A program made the translations under genes and the position numbers. From Larus michahellis (lineage: Eukaryota; Chordata; Aves; Charadriiformes; Laridae), in assembly GCF_964199755.1 (NCBI RefSeq), contig NC_133897.1:132870125-132934124 (forward strand): a stretch of 64,000 nt of DNA, in the 5' to 3' direction. Below the pieces are notes generated by a model, which was not told the origin of the DNA, made no database searches, and was given only the letters and a program-made list of their open reading frames with translations. Below, in pieces: positions 40,100 through 53,624 of this stretch (the first letter of the stretch is position 1; every line of letters starts with the position of its first letter).

Positions 40100-41935
40100 T
40101 CTCCCCTCTCCCCCATCCCCGTGCAAAGAACTGGTTCCATGTTTTTACTTTTCTGTTATCCTTACGATTTTGCTAAGTCTGATGAAAGAGCTGACTGCCT
40201 GCCATTTTCCACATTCGCAGTAACCTTATAGTTCTGAGTTCTGTTTTTAGATGCACAGGGATGATGAGGGTCACAGAGCACCATACGTCTTTGTTAGATT
40301 AGCTACTGCATCTGTGGCTGCTGATTTATATAGGTTAGAATACAACAGTTCAGAAAGATATTCACAAAAGCCTGCAAGCATCTCTTTTTCTTTTTTTTTA
40401 ATTGACAAATCTTCATCTTTTTTTTTTTTTCCAGCTGAGGTATTATGAGGAGTGACACCCTTTGTGTAAGTAATCAAATCATTGCTTTTTAAAGATAGGC
40501 AAATCACGACCATTGAATTTTGTTAGTTATAATTTCTTTTCTCAAGTAAGAAATCTTGGCTTACATAAGGATTTCAAGATCAAATGTAAGTTGACTATAT
40601 TTTATTTAGGCTCTATAAATGTAGATTCTGCTTAAAAAAAAAAAAAGTTATACAAAATTTAATTCCATGGCACCATATACCAGTAAGTAAAAGAGGCTAA
40701 AAGAAACAAAACCTGCAATTCCCCTTTCTCTGAGAAAAAGAAAATGAACTATTTGAAGAGACCAATTATGGAAGCTGAGATCAATATAGCATTAAAACTC
40801 AGTTAGGATGAAATGCCAGACGATGACAGATTATCATATGAATTAGATCTTTGCTAGAAGGAACAATTATCACAGCACCTGTTAGAAGCTTTCTGTTGTT
40901 ATTTCGGTACAGCAAATCTCCTCTTATCGATGAACAAAAACCTCAATAATATTGACTAAAAAAAAATGCTGGCAGATTCCCTACTGTGGTAAAGAAGTTG
41001 GGGATCAGTGTAACAGAGAAAGTGCCCACTAAAATGTGGCAGGTTGCAGGTGGGAGATGAAACTGATCAAATTGTTTTTAAGATTTCTCTAGAATATGAG
41101 ATTCCTCACAGTTATCCACAAAGCCGGTGACATTCATGAGCCCAGAGCAGTTTTCTCGATAGCTGCAAGAAGGCTTTGAGTGGCAGTAGCTACATACTAC
41201 CGTGGGTAGTTTTGAGATAAAGACTGGATTCAGCCAGTGAATTAAGATACCATACAAATCCCCAACAACAACTGGAGTCAAAAATGATTCCCTCCCATAC
41301 AGATTAAGCAGAAATAAAAGGCAAGGGTCTCTGGGGTTATTGTTTGTGCTGTTGGAAAGGGGACTGGTGAAACTCAGAAATACACAGAGTCCATGCTCTG
41401 GCCTGCCTTGCTGTCAATGTATGCTAATTGTTTTATTTCTAACCTTAGAAAACTCAAGGCTAGCAAATCTGGGGCAAGCTAATCTGTCTAATCCTGTGTT
41501 TCAATGTCATTCAGCCACAAACAAAATTTGCTGCGTGAATCATTTGTCGTTTTTGATGAGCGTTATTAAATCTATTCTGGCCATATCAGAATAAGGGATG
41601 AGTCTACCCCAAAGAAAGTCAAAGCAGATCCCTTTACTACAAGCACTGTCAAACACCTGCTTCTTCTCCAGGCAGGCATCTCCCTGCCTCCCTGGGCAGT
41701 CTGCTTGCTGTCGGATGATGGGGTCTTACTTTGCCCCTTCCATTTTGAAGTGCTGCTTTCTGATGGCAGCTCACAAGCCTGGGAGAAGCCAGCAGCCCTT
41801 CCTCATCCTTTCAGTACAGTGCTGTACAGAAATTCCCATCCGCACTGCCCTGTGAGGAGGACAGCATGTACAGAAAATAAACATAAATTTTCTCGTGGCT
41901 ATTGCACCCAAATATAGGGCAGGGAGCACAATCCT
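40100..41935. other. Gene-free AT-rich DNA
   Basis: No supported gene. A T-run ending CCAG (40418-40434) and a run of A near 40634-40646 are the visible landmarks. Open frames of up to 117 codons at the right-hand end belong to the adjoining GC-rich patch. Confidence 0.6.
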
Positions 41936-42040
41936 TACCTCGGTGCTGTGGTGCCAGCGGAGCGGGGCTGCCGGAGGGAGCCTGCGCCGAGGAGCTGGGC
42001 TGCATGGCAATGCCACCGCCTGGCCGCTGCATTGTGTGAG
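41936..42040 (-). other. Possible GC-rich exon with consensus splice donor
   Basis: On the minus strand this CpG-rich stretch (about eight CpG in 100 bp) ends in ACCGAG/GTAAGG, a near-ideal splice donor with the intron starting at 41938. Upstream sequence on that strand is GC-rich to about 42040 and then returns to AT-rich, which would suit a first or non-coding exon. A minus-strand frame (41771-42124) crosses the donor but has no recognisable domain. There is no transcript evidence and no promoter motif that I can point to, so this is a weak call. Confidence 0.25.
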
Positions 42041-45000
42041 TGCCCTAATTGGAAATGCCAGGTCCCATCCATCCAGCAAAGCGTGCTGAAAGCACAGTCG
42101 CCTGCCCGGGCTTGGGACTGTCATACCCTGCTCCTGGCTGAGACATGAACTATAATCACGGCCAGACAGTATAGGGGACTACTTGCGGTGAGTACTGCAT
42201 GTGGCAATACGTGGGAAGGGGTTTAAGCCCCTTGTTGCAGTTACATAGGATGTTGTTCTGTGTTCGCTCTCTTTCCTGAACTTTTAACCTCATCCTACCT
42301 CTATCCATGCTCAAAATGACAGCCAACGAAAAGGGAGGGGGCGGGGGAATGCTTTCCATTCCTTTCTCTGTCTGAATATGCAAATATACAAATATGCTTA
42401 AGCTGGCCATAGGCTTTGGTACCGCTTTCTCCCCTGCTGAGTGACTCCATCCTTCCAGGCAATGTGGCGATCCCCATGAGTAAAAGGGAGATTATTTCAA
42501 GGTAAGGTACTTTATTGTAGGACAGATGCCAAAAGAAAGCAAGAAAGCACTTAGTTTTAATGGACAATGGTTTTACTGATGCTCTCAACTTTGAGCTAAC
42601 ATATGGGGCGTTATGAGCTAAGTCATCCAACTGTATGTACTCACATTTCCAAAAAAGAAAACATTTTAAGGAGTATAACCTCTTAATGTTACTGGAGAAG
42701 GCTATTCGCTTTCCAGTTCACTTCTTGCTGATTTGTGGATATTAAAAATGAAAAGCCAAAAATAGTTCTTAACTTTGCCAGCAAGATCCACATCAATGCA
42801 TGTCTGTCAGTGCTACCCACTTAGCCTGTGGTTCCTCTGAGTTACTCGACAGAGGGTCAGAGACATTCTGACAGCTCCACAATGGGAGTAAGATGTGGTG
42901 ACGAGCTCAAGAGCCAGAGATGTCGACAGGATCACCAAATATCCAACGGCCTTGAAAACCAGAACTCTGAGCTGTGGAAACACAGTAAGTTTGTCTAATG
43001 TAGGAAAGGCAATCTTGCATGAAATGGGTCCTTCAGACAGAATCAGAGGATACCTGGAGATACTGGGGTGCCTAAGCATTTATGCATCCTATTTATGGAC
43101 TGCCGGCCTACCCAAAAAGGGCTGAAGTCACTGTGCAGCTGACTATCAAACTTTAATCCATCATATTTTTACAACCGAGAGTTGTTAAGTGGCAATCTTT
43201 TTACACTCCTCAAAGAAATTCCAGTAGAAAAAAAATCTAAATTAATTTTTCTCCATTTGGTATTTTCTCCTAGTAAGTATCTGTGGCACTGTATGGTGCA
43301 TTTTCAGTGGAATAAAATTATTTTGTTTAGTTCACTACTTTCTTTCTCAAAGTACCTCATAGCCTGCAAGGAAGATAACAAAAATCATAATCATTCTTGG
43401 TTTATATTTCGCAAGAGCAGGGGTAACTATGGCTTAGGGTTAGGTTTGGAATTTATGAATATATACCTTGTAATCTGTATCTACACTTTTGCCCTCTGGA
43501 CTTGTGCAGTTAAATTTTAGATGACACAGGCTTAGATTTCCTCTTTTACCACAGACTTGGTTAATTACGTAAGTCTGCTGTGCACTGGCTTCCCAAATGG
43601 TGTTGAACAATGATGGTGGGTCATTTCAAATTTCCAGAGTTACAAATGGGAGGTAATGGTAAGTTCATCACATGCTATGTGAAGCCTATGATTCTGTTAG
43701 CTGCCTGTGATACTGGCAGCTAAGCAGCTAAAAAGGCTTCGCATGTTGAGGAAACTTAGAATGGAAGGTTGGCATAAAGTGCACTTAAAAATCTATGATG
43801 TTTTGTCTAGATACTATTATTACTTCATGGACCCACTGTGAAATACCTAATAACTGTAGAGGGAAGGCTGAAAAAAGGAAAATTTTTTTTGCCTCCTGGG
43901 CACTCAGAGCGTAGCTATAGTTAGCAGCTACTTGTTGAAACTGAAATCTTGTCTTGGTTAATGAACTGCAGTATAAGGTATGTAAAATCCAGCAGGGGCA
44001 TGATTCCATCATGGTTGCCGCATCTGACGGAGACAGACCTGAAGGTGTGGAGTTAGGTAAAAACTTCTCACCACTAGCAAGGAGGAAGGTCCTGCTCCTC
44101 TTTTGCAAGTCTCTCCGCTTGCCTACTCCCCACCATGTTATCCTGCCGCTTTATTTTGGCACTCTCTTCCATGAGCCAGCTCAGCTCCCCACGCGGACGG
44201 GAAGGGGAGCAAAGGCGTGGGCAATTCTCTTCTGGTTTTGGTGAGTTAAATCTCTCAGCTAATGGACTCTGCCATGAGGCAAGTGTGGGAGGAAGGCAAG
44301 AGATGAGGAAGGAAAGAGGCAGAGCGACAGCCCGTGGAAGGAGCAGGGCAAAGGAGAGCAAGCAGGAGGATGCCAGCTTAGCGTGTGAAACCACAGCTGG
44401 AACGTGGGCTGGGGGCGGAGAAGTACCACCATGCAACACTCTGCCCAGCTTCCTTGACCTGAAAAAAGCCTCTTAGAAAATCTGCCACTGTGTTGGGAAT
44501 GCTTATACTTCAATAATAACATGTCTTTTGTCAAAAAGATGAGTAATTTGGATCTGGGACAAAGCAAAAGGAAATTTTGATTTGTCTTGCAGACAGGATG
44601 TGAGTGTTTATTTGAGCAACGGATACTTCTGTTTTTAAAGAATTGTGTGATACGCTTCTTGTTCCGCTATGGACTAAGGCAGCCAGCTACTCCTATATCT
44701 TTTTGAAGCTACCATACTCTTCTTTTCACCTCCTGACTTAAAGATGGTCCCTGGAATAGGCTGCAGGGCAAAACTTATGAACTGCGTGCAGAAAAGTGTA
44801 GGTGTCCAGCTGACAGTCCACAAGTGTGATGCAGATGTTTCAAATCATATTTATGTCCCACAAATGTCTATTGGATAAGCAGCAACTGAAGTGTAAAGTC
44901 CCAGATAGAGGGATTATATTGAAATCCATATGGCCTAGTCACCAAATCTTAAAAATACATATGGGTATTTCAGTCACAATTAAAAATGCTTTGTTTATGC

Positions 45001-48000
45001 TCTTATACTATCAGTTACGCACAAAGCGATCATGCGGTGCTTCTTGCCAAGCTCTGATTTTTAGTTATTAGAAAGATTTACAAGGAGAGGTAAAATACTG
45101 TGGGATCTTAAGGGTTAAATTAGACAGTTTCAGGTAAAATAGGCTAAATATCCTTCATAGATCTAGTGGGTGGAAAATCTGACCACCTTCCACCATAGTC
45201 TCCACAGAAAACTTGCTGGTTTCCTTTTCCTACAGAGATATGCAGAGAGCAGTAAACTAGCGCTAAATCACTCTCAGGCCCTGCCATTTACTTACTGTCC
45301 ACGTTGCAATCAGAGGTACGTACATATATTAGAGCTAGAGTTAATCTCAGGTCCTGATAACAGTGGAGCATCGCTGACAGCAACTAAATAGGCAAAGTCC
45401 TGCTGTCTCGTTGCTGCGGTAAGTACCATCCCCCTCTCACCAGCGACTTTAAACTTATTTGGTATTCTGCAGTCGAACCTCCAGCTGTAGTGCAGATGTA
45501 GCCTCTGATGAGCCTGTTTAAAGTCCTGCTCCCACTGTCCTAGTGGCTTTTCCTGGGATGGTTTGTACTGCAGTGGTATCCTAAGCAAGAAATCATCCTC
45601 AGCGTTTGCCTGGATGCCTTTCAGATGGCACAATATTGGGAAATCTGGGTGACACTTCAGAGTTTCTGTAACATCTCAGCCCAAAAAATGGGTGAGGAGT
45701 AGGTGCAGAGGCAGCTGTCACAAGTCATCTGCCGCTGTCTGCAGAGGAAAGCAGAAAGGGTACCCTGCGCCTTTTCCCATTCCCCTGAATTTAGCCAAAG
45801 AAAATAACCTAGAGGCAGAAGGAAAGAAGAAACTGAGTAGTTGTTCCTGAGACTGTGGCAGCTAGCTGATTCAGTGAAGAGAGGAAGATACATTTCTTTA
45901 AACTGATAGTGGTAAAACACCATTATGGGACAGTAATGTAAATTGTATTATCGGTATGTGAAAAAACCACAATGAAGACAGAGCTTTTTGGGGTCAGAGC
46001 CAAGAGAAACTTCTACAACAAGGCTCCAGTGGGGCCACGGCGTTGCAGTGGGAATGGGCCCCAGCTACGCTTTCCCCACTGTTCAACAGCTTCACCCCAG
46101 TCAGCTGCAACCCCTCAGCGGGGTCTAGCACCACTGTTTGCCCTCTCCTCACTCCACTCATGTATCTCCAAAGCAGAAGCTGTTTTATGGAGGTCTCCAG
46201 GATCACAAGTTTTGTGTATTAGGGTAAGCATAACTAAGTCCCCAGTACAGTTTAAGAAATTGCAAGTTGGGTACTTAACCAAGGCAGAAAAAGTCAACTG
46301 CGAGGAAGGGTTAAACTGCAGATCGTCACAGACACCTATGGCTCCAGGCCTCATTTGGAAGTGTGCTGGGCTCAAATGCTGTGTTCAAGCACATGTCCAT
46401 CAGACAGACTACCAGAGAGACAGCATTTGCAAAAAATATGACTGCCTGATTTTTCTGGGACATAGGATTCATATGCTCCTCCGTGAGTTTTAAATTAGTT
46501 GGAATGTCCAACTGCTTCCTTTCATGAGAAATGTTTTCTGACAAGAGCATTGCTGACCCATCCGTTTGCAGCTAGGAACACTTTGGCTGGATACTGTTAT
46601 GATGTATAGAATAGCTAATCATTCTTCTGCACACAGTCATTTTTTAATGAGCAGCAAGATCCTGACAAGAATAAAATAATTCCTCCAAACCAAGAACTTA
46701 ACTCACTTTGAAATTAAATCAGAAACCCCAAATGAATGTACCGACTAATCTGTATGAATGTTCTGCCTAGGATGGATGACCAGTTGGTCTAAGCATACTT
46801 CATTAACCGTATGACAGCAAAACCTACTGTAGATGGAGTATTTAAAAATTAAAGGGTCCAATATTTCCCAGACATTTTATTTTTTTTCCCTGAGCCTAGG
46901 TCCTTACTAATTAGGGAAGTCCAGTTTTATAGGTGGAGCAATACCAAAAAAGTACCAATAAAATTTTTAAAGCTCTCTAAAACATTTTAATACCTTATTT
47001 CATGTGGTATATACAGAGTTATGATGGTTTGTAAGGTATAAAGTTTTTTATTAGCTCTCCATTGGGAAGACGGCATAAGTCAATCATCGCTTTGCAACTC
47101 ATTTAATGCACATCACCACAGCATTTGACTAGCATACATATCACAAATTGAAGTCAGTAAAATATTTGACTCAGCAGCCCATTACACACTTACACAAAGA
47201 GAGAGTTAACTACAAACTAATTTAGGGAATTAGTGGTCAGTTGCAAAACACAGCATAAACACATACACTTTTCTCCAGATTATGCTATATTATTCCCAAA
47301 AGCTTCTAGGTTTCACAGTGTTTCCCCCAAAGAATGTGTGGTACAAAAATGGTAAAAGTAAGTGACTTGTGCTTTAACATCTTTTTATGAAACAAATGGT
47401 AAAACTGATACGGGAAACATTCATTTTCCCCCTCTCCCTTTACCTCCTTCCTCCTTTCCTCATCATTTAGAGAGTTTCACTTCAAATAAGTTAAGCAGGA
47501 CTAATAGGTTCCTCTTGCAGATGCCTGCTACTTTGTGTGCTTGATGTCATCTGACAAACTCAGAGGCTGTAAGACCTCAGTCGGCCTGGCCTCGAAGTGC
47601 GTAGTGATGGTGACACCACACATAGTGCGATCGTTTCTCAGGCAATCATTGCTCTTGATTTCCCTCTTACGCAGGAGGCTAAATGCAGGGGGGGAAATGG
47701 GGCGACTAGCAGAGCATCCCAGGAGGCATCTGTATGTGTCCAAAAGAGAAGAGAGGCTGGGTCATTCTCTGTTATTCTTTATGTCATCAGCAGAGCATCA
47801 GGAGATTAATCATGTTTTCAGCTGAGAATTTCCTCTGAATTACAAAGGTCTTGGTTAAAAACCTCCTCCTGTTTATCATGGAACAGACACAGATGGCTGT
47901 AGTATATAGTGTTTTGTTGTTTTATGATATAGCATACCAATCTTCTATAATGAACTTGAAGCTTGATGTGTGCAGCAGTGCAAAAAAAAATTTAAAAAAA

Positions 48001-48546
48001 AAGTACTGAACAGGAGCAGATGAAAGCCCCAGATATACAAGTGTTTGTGAAACAAGGATTTTAATTTAGATCTTCAGACATTTAAGGAGTAAAGACTGTT
48101 CCTTCTAGTAAAATGATAAGAATTATTTCAAACTATTTCTATTAATATTGGTCTGTACCAGCTGTATTTATAGAAGGCACACTTTTCAAGGCTACGTGTG
48201 GCCAAGAAGTGAAAATTTGCTTGATTGACATTGGAACAAACAAATGATCTCCTGGAGTTGTTTTCATGGAAATGTGAGAAAAGCCTGCTGGTTACATCGT
48301 TTACCTGAAATCTGGAACACCAGATTAAAAATTGCTATGCTGTCCAATTTGAAACAGGGATATGAACAATAGACTAGAGAAATGTGATAACCATTGGGGT
48401 TATAAAACCAGTCTTGCATTGGCTTGGATGTTCAATCGTTTATAGAAAACTGAATATTCCCAATAAGAGACTAAAAACTTGGCAACAGAGAATAAAAATG
48501 TATTATTCCTTGACAACCTTTTGAAAATCTGTCTACAACAGGCTGA

Positions 48547-48560
48547 AATATATATATATT
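48547..48560. repeat. (AT)n dinucleotide run
   Basis: Six to seven AT units. Short simple repeat. Confidence 0.75.
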
Positions 48561-49032
48561 TGAAAATTGCAGAGTTGCAAAAAATTCCAGTGCACTGAAC
48601 ATGCTCCATCCTCACACAGCTCTGATATGTCAGCTGGGTCAATTGCATACCTTCCCAGAGCTGCAAGAGAGGTACCGGTCTCCCCTGACATTACTTGATA
48701 TTTACTAGACTGGAAAAAAGATTGCGTATGAATTTAACATATTGTTTGCCATAAAACAAAGGAGAAAGAGGAAGAAACAACCTAACTAATATAGAAAGCT
48801 ACAGATTTTGAAAGAGGCAGGAATAAGCATGCAAAACATGCTTGTAGATGAATGAGACTTATAGGAGTCAAAGGACACTGGGATAGCTTAGAAATAGAAG
48901 AGCGATTTTAAAAATGGTATAGTTATGAACATTCCACCCCTCACTAGGAAATAAATAACCATAAGAGTATATTTGACTTCTCCGTCCCTTAGTAGCTGGT
49001 CTACAAAGGGCGTGATATCCTGCTTCATTTTA

Positions 49033-49080
49033 TTCAAGAAGCTGGGAACCCAAATCTTCAAGAAGCTGGGAACCCAGACT
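49033..49080 (+). repeat. 24-bp tandem duplication (two copies)
   Basis: TTCAAGAAGCTGGGAACCCA begins both units (49033 and 49057). The last four bases differ (AATC in the first unit, GACT in the second). The near-identity suggests a fairly recent slippage or duplication. As 24 is a multiple of three, the local open frame (48973-49155) simply repeats eight residues, but that frame has no other coding support. Confidence 0.85.
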
Positions 49081-51470
49081 TCTGCTGGGGAACATCAAAG
49101 CGTTGTCAGTTTTTCAATTTTCCTTTTTTCAAAAAATGGTCAAAAAAACAGGTAGATGTTACCAAAGCAGTTCAAACCACATAAAATCTCAGGCCAATTT
49201 GGCCTTTGAGCCACTGAAACCAAAGCCAATCCATCTCAGGCTTCAGCCAGAATGACGATAATATGAGAAACTTCAGGATTCTCTTGCATACGCCCAACTA
49301 TAGTCTTAAACTTGTATGTGACCCATGCCTTACTAAATGACACCTTAATTTGAGAACTTCTAAGTTCTTTGAATACTTGATCATTGACTCTAAATGTTCT
49401 TTTAACTTCTTCTAACTTCCTTCTTAAAAAAAACATCAAAGTACAAAACATATTTCAAAGAGCCAGTCCTTTATCAGCAGTTAATAGCTCAGTTCTGCTG
49501 TGCATACGCAGACAAAATCCTCATTGAAGTCAGTGTCTAAGTTCAGAGAGTTCCTTTTCACTGGATCGCTTTAAATAAGTACGGAATTGCTGTCCCAGAA
49601 AGTATATGGCTCAAATTAAACTGCTACAGCAGTTAGGTTCAGGGGCTACAGCCTGGGAACTGGTGGGATTTATGACTGGGCGGGTCCATCAAAGCCATAT
49701 GGTCTGGGAAGCTTAGGAAAGCCAGGGTAGATGTGGAAGAAAACTGGTGGCGAGGAAGGAAACTTGGGTGCCATTGTGGTGATTTAGAAGCACTTCTCAT
49801 TGTGCTGAAGCAACAGCACATAGTGTATACTCTGGGTTGGGCTGAAGCTGTACGGAAGTGCCCACTGAAAAGATACTGCAACTCCATCAAGGCAAATGTT
49901 TGCATTTGCTTAGCAAAGAACAATAAGGAACCTCATCATCCAGACAGTTTTTGGCCCTGAGGGCTGACAGGTTGTCATCCCTCTAACTAAGGGTACCAAG
50001 AGGTGCCTGGAAAGGGGAGATGTGCATTGTGTTCTCCCCAGCTGTGTTCCACCATCATGAATATCTTGCAGGGAAGCTGGATATAGCTAGAATTTTAATG
50101 CCTTCAGCAGTGAGGATTTAGCTGCAGCTTGCTAAGATGCTACCCTATGACTGCCTGCAGCTACCTAACTCTCCACGTCTGCTGGAAACAGCCTCTTCCC
50201 ACAGTTGCTGTTTGTATCTGAGGTTGTTGGAATAATGAATGGGGAATCCAGCACATTATGCCAAGCAGGTGGTGAAAGTAATTCAACATATTAGCCCAAG
50301 ACCACAAAGAAAGTGATCTTAACTCCTACATAGGACTGTGAGCTGGGCAGATGAAGCATGGACCCGCTGTAGTTTCTCCCTGCAGGATGCTGCCCAGGGC
50401 AGCTGCCTGTGCTGCCAGTTCTCAGCCCTCACCTGGAAATTCTTGGGTGGATGAAGCAGTTTCATCTCTCCTTCAGTAATTCCCTGCAGGTCTTTGCTTA
50501 GACAGTAAACTCAGGGTTTCAAGTGAGTTTCACTCAGCAAATTATATTTAACACCATAATATGAAAGCCGTGCTTACAGTATGAGGACAGATATTCACCT
50601 CCGTGGTAAGCCATGGCTCTTTGCCATTTTACACCATGGAGAGCAATTTATAAAGAGAATGTATTCAATTATCAGATAAATAAATCCAGTGATATTTATA
50701 ATCATTTAAACATTATAATCATTATTAACCTCATCTTCCTTCTGTAAATCACGAATTTTTTCTGAAAATAAATTTGCATGTGATCTTTCATATTTACTAG
50801 AGTGTGAGATTAATGCAAACATGTTATTTTTATATATGATGTATAATAGATGTCTTTTTTTTTTTTTAAAACTTGTGCTTATTGTATAACTCTTCCCAAA
50901 TGACTCCATTTGGAAGCACTGCTTTCATAATGACCACATCTCAGATTAGGTTTTTCTTTAATGCTCAAGTTAAAGGACTACTTGGTGAACACTTGCAGTC
51001 AGATGGATTAACAAAAATCTTAACTACGAATCACCTTTGGAGTTGGCAACATCTTGTGCTCTATAGCAGAAAACTCTGAGGAAGCTTCTCCACAGTAGCA
51101 ACAATATCAGCTGTGAATTAGTACAACAGGTATTTCCAAAGTCATACAATCATTTTGTGATTTTGGGTAATGGGGTTTTTTTTGTTTACTTGAGCCAATC
51201 ATGGCGATGCTTTTGTTAAATTTAACTGTGGACTGAGGCTTGTGCTGCACCGTAGAGAACTTCTCCACTTTTTCCCTCTGAGAAAACATACAACTCCTAT
51301 CCCACTTCATGCACGGTTTCCCAAGTTTGAGCACGTGTTTTCAGGCATGGAAAAGGCTGGTTTTGCCTTATTAAGACATTGACATGAATATCCCTGGAGG
51401 AGCAAGGAAAAGCTTAAACATTGAAATGAGGCTTCGGGATGAAAGTTCTCTCATTCATTTATTTGTTGGT

Positions 51471-51493
51471 TGTGTGTGTGTGTGTGCGCGCGC
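51471..51493. repeat. (TG)8(CG)3 alternating purine-pyrimidine repeat
   Basis: Eight TG units run directly into CGCGCGC, giving 23 bases of strict purine-pyrimidine alternation. This is the classic sequence type that can adopt left-handed Z-DNA under negative supercoiling. Confidence 0.9.
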
Positions 51494-51856
51494 TACAAGG
51501 GAGATTTAATGAATACCGCAAGTCAGAGAGTGGATATGAATGTAGGTATTCACATACAGCGAAATATTTATATACTTTTCGTATGAGCTTAGTGTTGAAT
51601 CAGAGGTTAGAGATGAACATTATTCGTTAGTGCCAAAAGATATCTACCTCCATTTAAGAAAACATATATATCTACTCTCTCGCTTGAAAGGCCAAAGAAT
51701 TGAATTCTCTGTGTAGATCCCAGGTCACTTTTGTGCCTGCTATAATGCTTCTGGATGTTCTCTCATGCCCTGTTCTGTCCTCAACCCTCACTGCTCACAC
51801 TGTCATAAAACTGTTACAGGAAAACTCTTCTTCCCATTTCAATGACCACTGGTTTT

Positions 51857-51891
51857 AAAAAAAAAAAAAAAAAAAAGAAGAAGAAAAAAAA
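51857..51891. repeat. A-rich tract
   Basis: Twenty A residues followed by GAAGAAG and eight more A. It could be a retroposon tail, but the upstream 150 bases carry no recognisable element and no flanking duplication is apparent. Confidence 0.8.
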
Positions 51892-53624
51892 TCCTAAGAC
51901 CTTTCTAGATTTATACAATTTGACGTGAACTAACAATCCTGTGTATCACCTTCTTCCCAACTTCCTCTGAACTGAGCGTACAGCGTACAGCAGAATTCGA
52001 GACTGGCTAATGCAAGTCTCTTAAAAGGGGCCCCTTGTGTTCTTTGGGACATGAGGAGATTGTAGTTTCTCAGTAGTGAGCTCCCTTGGTGAATTGCTTC
52101 AGCTCAGAAAACACGTGTGAAGCACCTTGCCAATTCACTTCCCGCACCACCCTCCAGCACTGCTCCTGATTCTGCTGGGGACTGGGGAGCTTTCTTCCTG
52201 GGGGATTCCTAACCAAAAATTGACCAGTCCTCTTTTAAGTGTTCTTTGTAATGAACTAAGCAGATAGAACTCCTTAAGTTTCTCCCTGCAAGCTGTTTTC
52301 TCTGACCCTTGATTTACTTATTCAACTTTTTCTGTATGTAAATGTCCTTTCTAAAAAAGTCACCTTCCAGACACTTACCTGAATTTTACTATAATTAGTA
52401 ATAATCGTGGATGAGTGTTTTAAACTCAGTGGCTTGGGGTGTTTCATGCTCTGGGTGCCCAACGTGAGAGGACAGAAAGGGCCTGGAGCTTATGGAAACA
52501 CATGCTTCTCCTTTTGAAAGGTCTAAAACTTATTTACATACAGCACAATCAAAACACAGTTAACCTCTGGTACTGATAACAGTGATCAAAAAGTCACATA
52601 AACAATGAAAGACTGGGGAAGAGGCCAAAGTTTTGGATATATACATATGAGGGCAAGTAATAGTTCCTATTAAAAGATCCCATGGTACTTTTCATATTCA
52701 CTGAGACAAGACCTTATTTTTTTAAGCCTGCATCTGAATGACCCAAACACAGTAATCATGGATGCGTGTAATTTTTTTCCCCTCCTCCTGCTTGATCCCA
52801 AATTTAAATCATAATGCTGAACTCGTGACGTCACTCTCAATCATTTCCACATGGCTTCACTTGTAGGATCAAAAAGAAGGTGAAGCTCTCTCGTGCCAGC
52901 AGAAAGCTGATTTGGGGGATGGCAAGATAGTTCAATGAAATTTCTAGTAATGACAACAAGACTTCAAAGAAGCCTGCAGGTAAAGTACTATTCTTTTTCA
53001 GTAAATGTTTGTTCTGCCTCAAATTTGCCACGTTGGGAGAGGTTCAGTTTTAAAGCGGGCTGTGCTGGTAAGGAGATCCCAAATCTTCAGATGCTCCAGT
53101 TCCTTTAGAAAATCTTTCCTGAATTTAAAATCCACAGGTGAATTCCAGAAAACAAACCTCAGTGACAAACAGGGTAAGACAACAGCATGTTGGGTTGCCC
53201 AGCTTCATACTTCCATTTTCTCTGGTACGTTAGTTTTCTAAAGGTGGCATTTTGGCTCCGGTCGAATGGAAGGGCAAAGGTTACCGAATGTGAGGCTGTG
53301 GCTGCTGGAAAAAGAGAACAACCACTACAATGGTGGGGAAAGGCAGGCCACCAGCGCTCAGCACGGAGAGATGTGGGAAACTGGCAAGTAGGAAGAGGAT
53401 GTCATTTTCTGAGAAACCAGGAAATGAGCTCTGCGTTCAAGCATTTCTATTTATGGTATAAGAATTGCAAATATCGCAGGAGATATTTGATACTGAGATG
53501 AGGAAATATGTGTCAGGCCTTTTAGATTTAAGCCTTTGTCTTTGCATGGGCTGCTTTTGTTCAAGGAAGCAACAATGGAAAAGAAGGGATTTGAAAAGAA
53601 AAAAAAAAAAATAGGCTTCTGCCA

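Larger units (their letters stand above)
42130..53620. other. Gene-free AT-rich DNA
   Basis: No supported gene. The longest frame is 173 codons (45972-46493, plus), with no known domain and competing minus-strand frames. Landmarks are an AT dinucleotide run (48547-48560), a 24-bp tandem duplication (49033-49080), a TG/CG repeat (51471-51493) and a long A-tract (51857-51891). At 49494-49535 CTGCTGTGCATACGCAGACA and ATTGAAGTCAGTG faintly recall an old amniote repeat. Confidence 0.6.

Noticed and set aside
40418-40434. T-run plus CCAG resembling a 3' splice site (also at 25655-25670 and 27202-27215)
   Set aside because: No open or GC-shifted exon follows any of them with a donor at a plausible distance. 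T-runs are common in this AT-rich DNA.
43434-43444. TTAGGGTTAGG, telomere-like
   Set aside because: Fewer than two units, with no extended array on either side.
45972-46493. 173-codon plus-strand frame
   Set aside because: No recognisable domain, and three shorter minus-strand frames overlap it. A chance opening in a locally GC-richer stretch is more likely.
51720-51891. Processed pseudogene ending in the A-tract
   Set aside because: No coding similarity in the upstream sequence, no polyadenylation signal placed as expected, and no flanking duplication noticed.
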